From: Aphelocoma coerulescens
Taxonomy: Eukaryota; Chordata; Aves; Passeriformes; Corvidae
Direction of reading: 5' to 3'
Assembly: GCF_041296385.1 (NCBI RefSeq)
Contig: NC_091019.1
Span: forward strand, 7,277,264-7,341,263
Length of the DNA stretch: 64,000 bases
In this document: in pieces, positions 62,642 through 64,000 of the stretch
How the letters are laid out: the number at the start of each line of letters is the position of its first letter
How positions within the stretch are numbered: the first letter of the stretch is position 1
The notes under the pieces: generated by a model
The model's input: only the letters and a program-made list of their open reading frames with translations
Told to the model about the DNA's origin: nothing
The model's database searches: none
Position numbers and translations under genes: made by a program

Positions 62642-63802
62642 ATGAAGCTCAATCAGGTATTACACTTGTGCCTTATCATCTCCCTGATTGCCTTAAGCAA
62701 TGCAGCTTTACCAGTGAAAAAACCAAAAGAAAATGTCTGGGAGACTCTGGCCAATGCATCAGGCCTAGACACCATTTGTCTAACTAACTCAAGGCCAAAG
62801 AAACCATTCTCAACATGTTTGGTTGGTTTACCAGCAGACAAATGGCCATTTTCTAAACATGTCCATCTAAAACTTTCATGATTCGGTTTGAATCCAGTGG
62901 AAAGTTGAGATGATTGGACCAAATCCCTTCCTGAGGCTCCTTATGAACCTCAGGAATTGGAAATTTTTGGTTCAATAAAGATGGAGTTTTGTGTAATATT
63001 CAGTTCTCCAAGGTTGAAACAAAATAGAGACAAAATAACAGATCTTACTTCAAATTACAAGATATATAGAAATGCAACATCTTGGTGCAATTCAACAGTA
63101 AAGATGAACACACCGTCCAACCAGGCTCCATTGCAATTGCCACGAGGGATGTTTCTCATTTGTGGGGACAGAATTTGGCCTGCAATCCCCTCAAATGTCA
63201 AAGGCGGTCCATGCAGCTTTGGGAAGCTTTCCTTGCTAACGCCTAATGCAAAAAGGATAAAAGAACATAAGCATAGGGTAAAAGATTTGTTGAGCAATAT
63301 ACACCTGATTGTAATGACAAATTTACAGCTTGGAATTTTGGACAAAGGTTTACTGCAGCTCTCCTTTTACCTGGTGCTGCTGCAGGAGCAGCCTTGGAAC
63401 AATTGGATCAATTAGGCTGTTGGCTAAGTAAAAACTCTCATGCCGTCTCTCTTGCACTGAGTGATATGTTAACTGATGTTCAAAGTGTGACACAAGTGAC
63501 TCTGCAAAACAGCAGCAATTGATTATCTTCTATTAGTGCATGGGCATGGATGTGAAGAATTTGAAGGTATGTGTTGCATGAATTTGTCAGATCATTCGAA
63601 ATCCATTCATGAAAGTATATGACAATTAGAGGATGGAATAGCTAAACTTGGAGAAGAAAGTGGATCTTTGTTGAATGGCGTGTTCAATTAGTTTGACCTT
63701 AGAGCCTTATGGAGAAAATTTTTGAAGATAAGTTTGTATGTGTTAATTGTTGTTGTAATTCTTTTAGTATTTGTGCCATGTATACTTCACTGTGCTAGAT
63801 GA
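62642..63802 (+). pseudogene. env: env: signal peptide, SU fragments, TM with CX6CC
   Basis: ATG 62642 opens a hydrophobic leader (L-C-L-I-I-S-L-I-A-L-S), then an SU N-terminus with a cysteine-containing C-L-V-G-L-P block. In-frame TGA stops occur at 62879 and 62906, after which the same frame continues to a TAG at 63413, with an L-I-C-G-D-R-x-W block. A frameshift near 63390 moves the coding sequence to another frame. The TM ectodomain has a C-x6-C-C motif at 63551-63577, and a hydrophobic anchor (about 20 residues from ~63730) ends at TGA 63800-63802. CX6CC marks an envelope whose SU and TM are disulphide-linked, as in alpha- and gammaretroviruses. The gene is clearly dead; the span between leader and TM is shorter than usual, so internal deletions are likely. 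Confidence 0.75.
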
Positions 63803-63840
63803 ACCACAGACAAAGCTGTCAAGGAAGTGTTTTTGGTTCA

Positions 63841-63855
63841 AACAGGAGGGGGACA
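63841..63855 (+). promoter_or_regulatory. Polypurine tract
   Basis: AACAGGAGGGGGACA lies directly before the TGTGGG start of the 3' LTR. This is the plus-strand DNA primer of the provirus. Confidence 0.8.
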
Positions 63856-64000
63856 TGTGGGAACCCAGAATGCAGAGAATATTTCTCTGCCTGTTTTGAA
63901 GGGTTCTAACCCCCTGGAAAACACTGGTTTTGACCTTCGTCCATGGAGAAAATTGCCTACCCTCTGGGAAGAATTAAAATCTACACTGGTGTGAACTAGG
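63856..64000 (+). mobile_element. Proviral 3' LTR, first 145 bp
   Basis: It matches 56475-56619 except at 63939 (G against A at 56558) and 64000 (G against A at 56619). The remainder and the 3' target duplication lie beyond the window. Confidence 0.9.

Larger units (their letters stand above)
56475..64000 (+). mobile_element. Deleted class II-like provirus, 3' LTR running off the window
   Basis: The order is 5' LTR, leader, gag, pol tail (RNase H end and integrase), env, polypurine tract and the start of the 3' LTR, all on the plus strand. Nucleocapsid, protease, reverse transcriptase and most of RNase H are missing. Gag and integrase are of alpha/beta type, while env has a CX6CC transmembrane subunit. 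The two LTRs match at 143 of 145 comparable bases, both differences being A/G. Genes carry several stops and frameshifts, so no protein can be made intact. Confidence 0.85.

Overview
The window looks like avian nuclear DNA, most likely from a passerine. It is AT-rich and carries CR1 LINE 3' ends together with many long terminal repeats (LTRs) of bird endogenous retroviruses (ERVs). No host exon, tRNA, rRNA, bacterial-type operon or CRISPR array could be supported. Outside the ERVs every reading frame is short (about 160 residues at most) and resembles nothing I recognise. The density of LTR loci (about 18 in 64 kb) would suit a gene-poor, repeat-rich chromosome such as the W, but that is inference.

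Left end (1-4510, minus strand): a stack of class II (alpha/beta-like) retroviral pieces. From upstream (4510) to downstream (1) they are: a piece of ERVL LTR; an LTR with a tRNA-Trp-like primer-binding site; a short leader; a broken gag (matrix-like, then a Pro/Ala-rich linker); a remnant with a hydrophobic C-terminal segment and a polypurine tract; a second, diverged LTR of the same type; a dUTPase split by an inserted solo LTR; an open protease frame; and the start of reverse transcriptase running off the window. A -1 frameshift signal (slippery heptamer, stop codon, 9-bp stem) lies at the protease/RT boundary.

Middle (4511-56474): AT-rich non-coding sequence carrying solo or partial LTRs, many with target-site duplications (TSDs): 22504-23179, 29520-30154, 30291-30868, 41177-41801, 49176-50629 and the nested pair 52472-54782 / 52757-54013. 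There are CR1 fragments at 7310, 9588, 25088 and 51170. Other structures are a ~190-bp tandem array interrupted by two LTRs, a solo LTR flanked by an unusual 63-bp direct duplication, two near-perfect hairpins, and a rearranged LTR piece whose first ~150 bp are inverted.

Right end (56475-64000, plus strand): a provirus with a complete 5' LTR, leader, gag (matrix, Pro/Ala-rich region, capsid with major homology region), a large deletion removing nucleocapsid, protease, RT and most of RNase H, then the RNase H tail with integrase, a decayed env with a CX6CC-type transmembrane subunit, a polypurine tract and the first 145 bp of the 3' LTR. The two LTR copies differ at 2 of 145 comparable bases although the genes are heavily disrupted. 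The genes do not work together now. Each ERV is a non-functional remnant, and the likely remaining influence on the host is through LTR promoters and polyadenylation signals.
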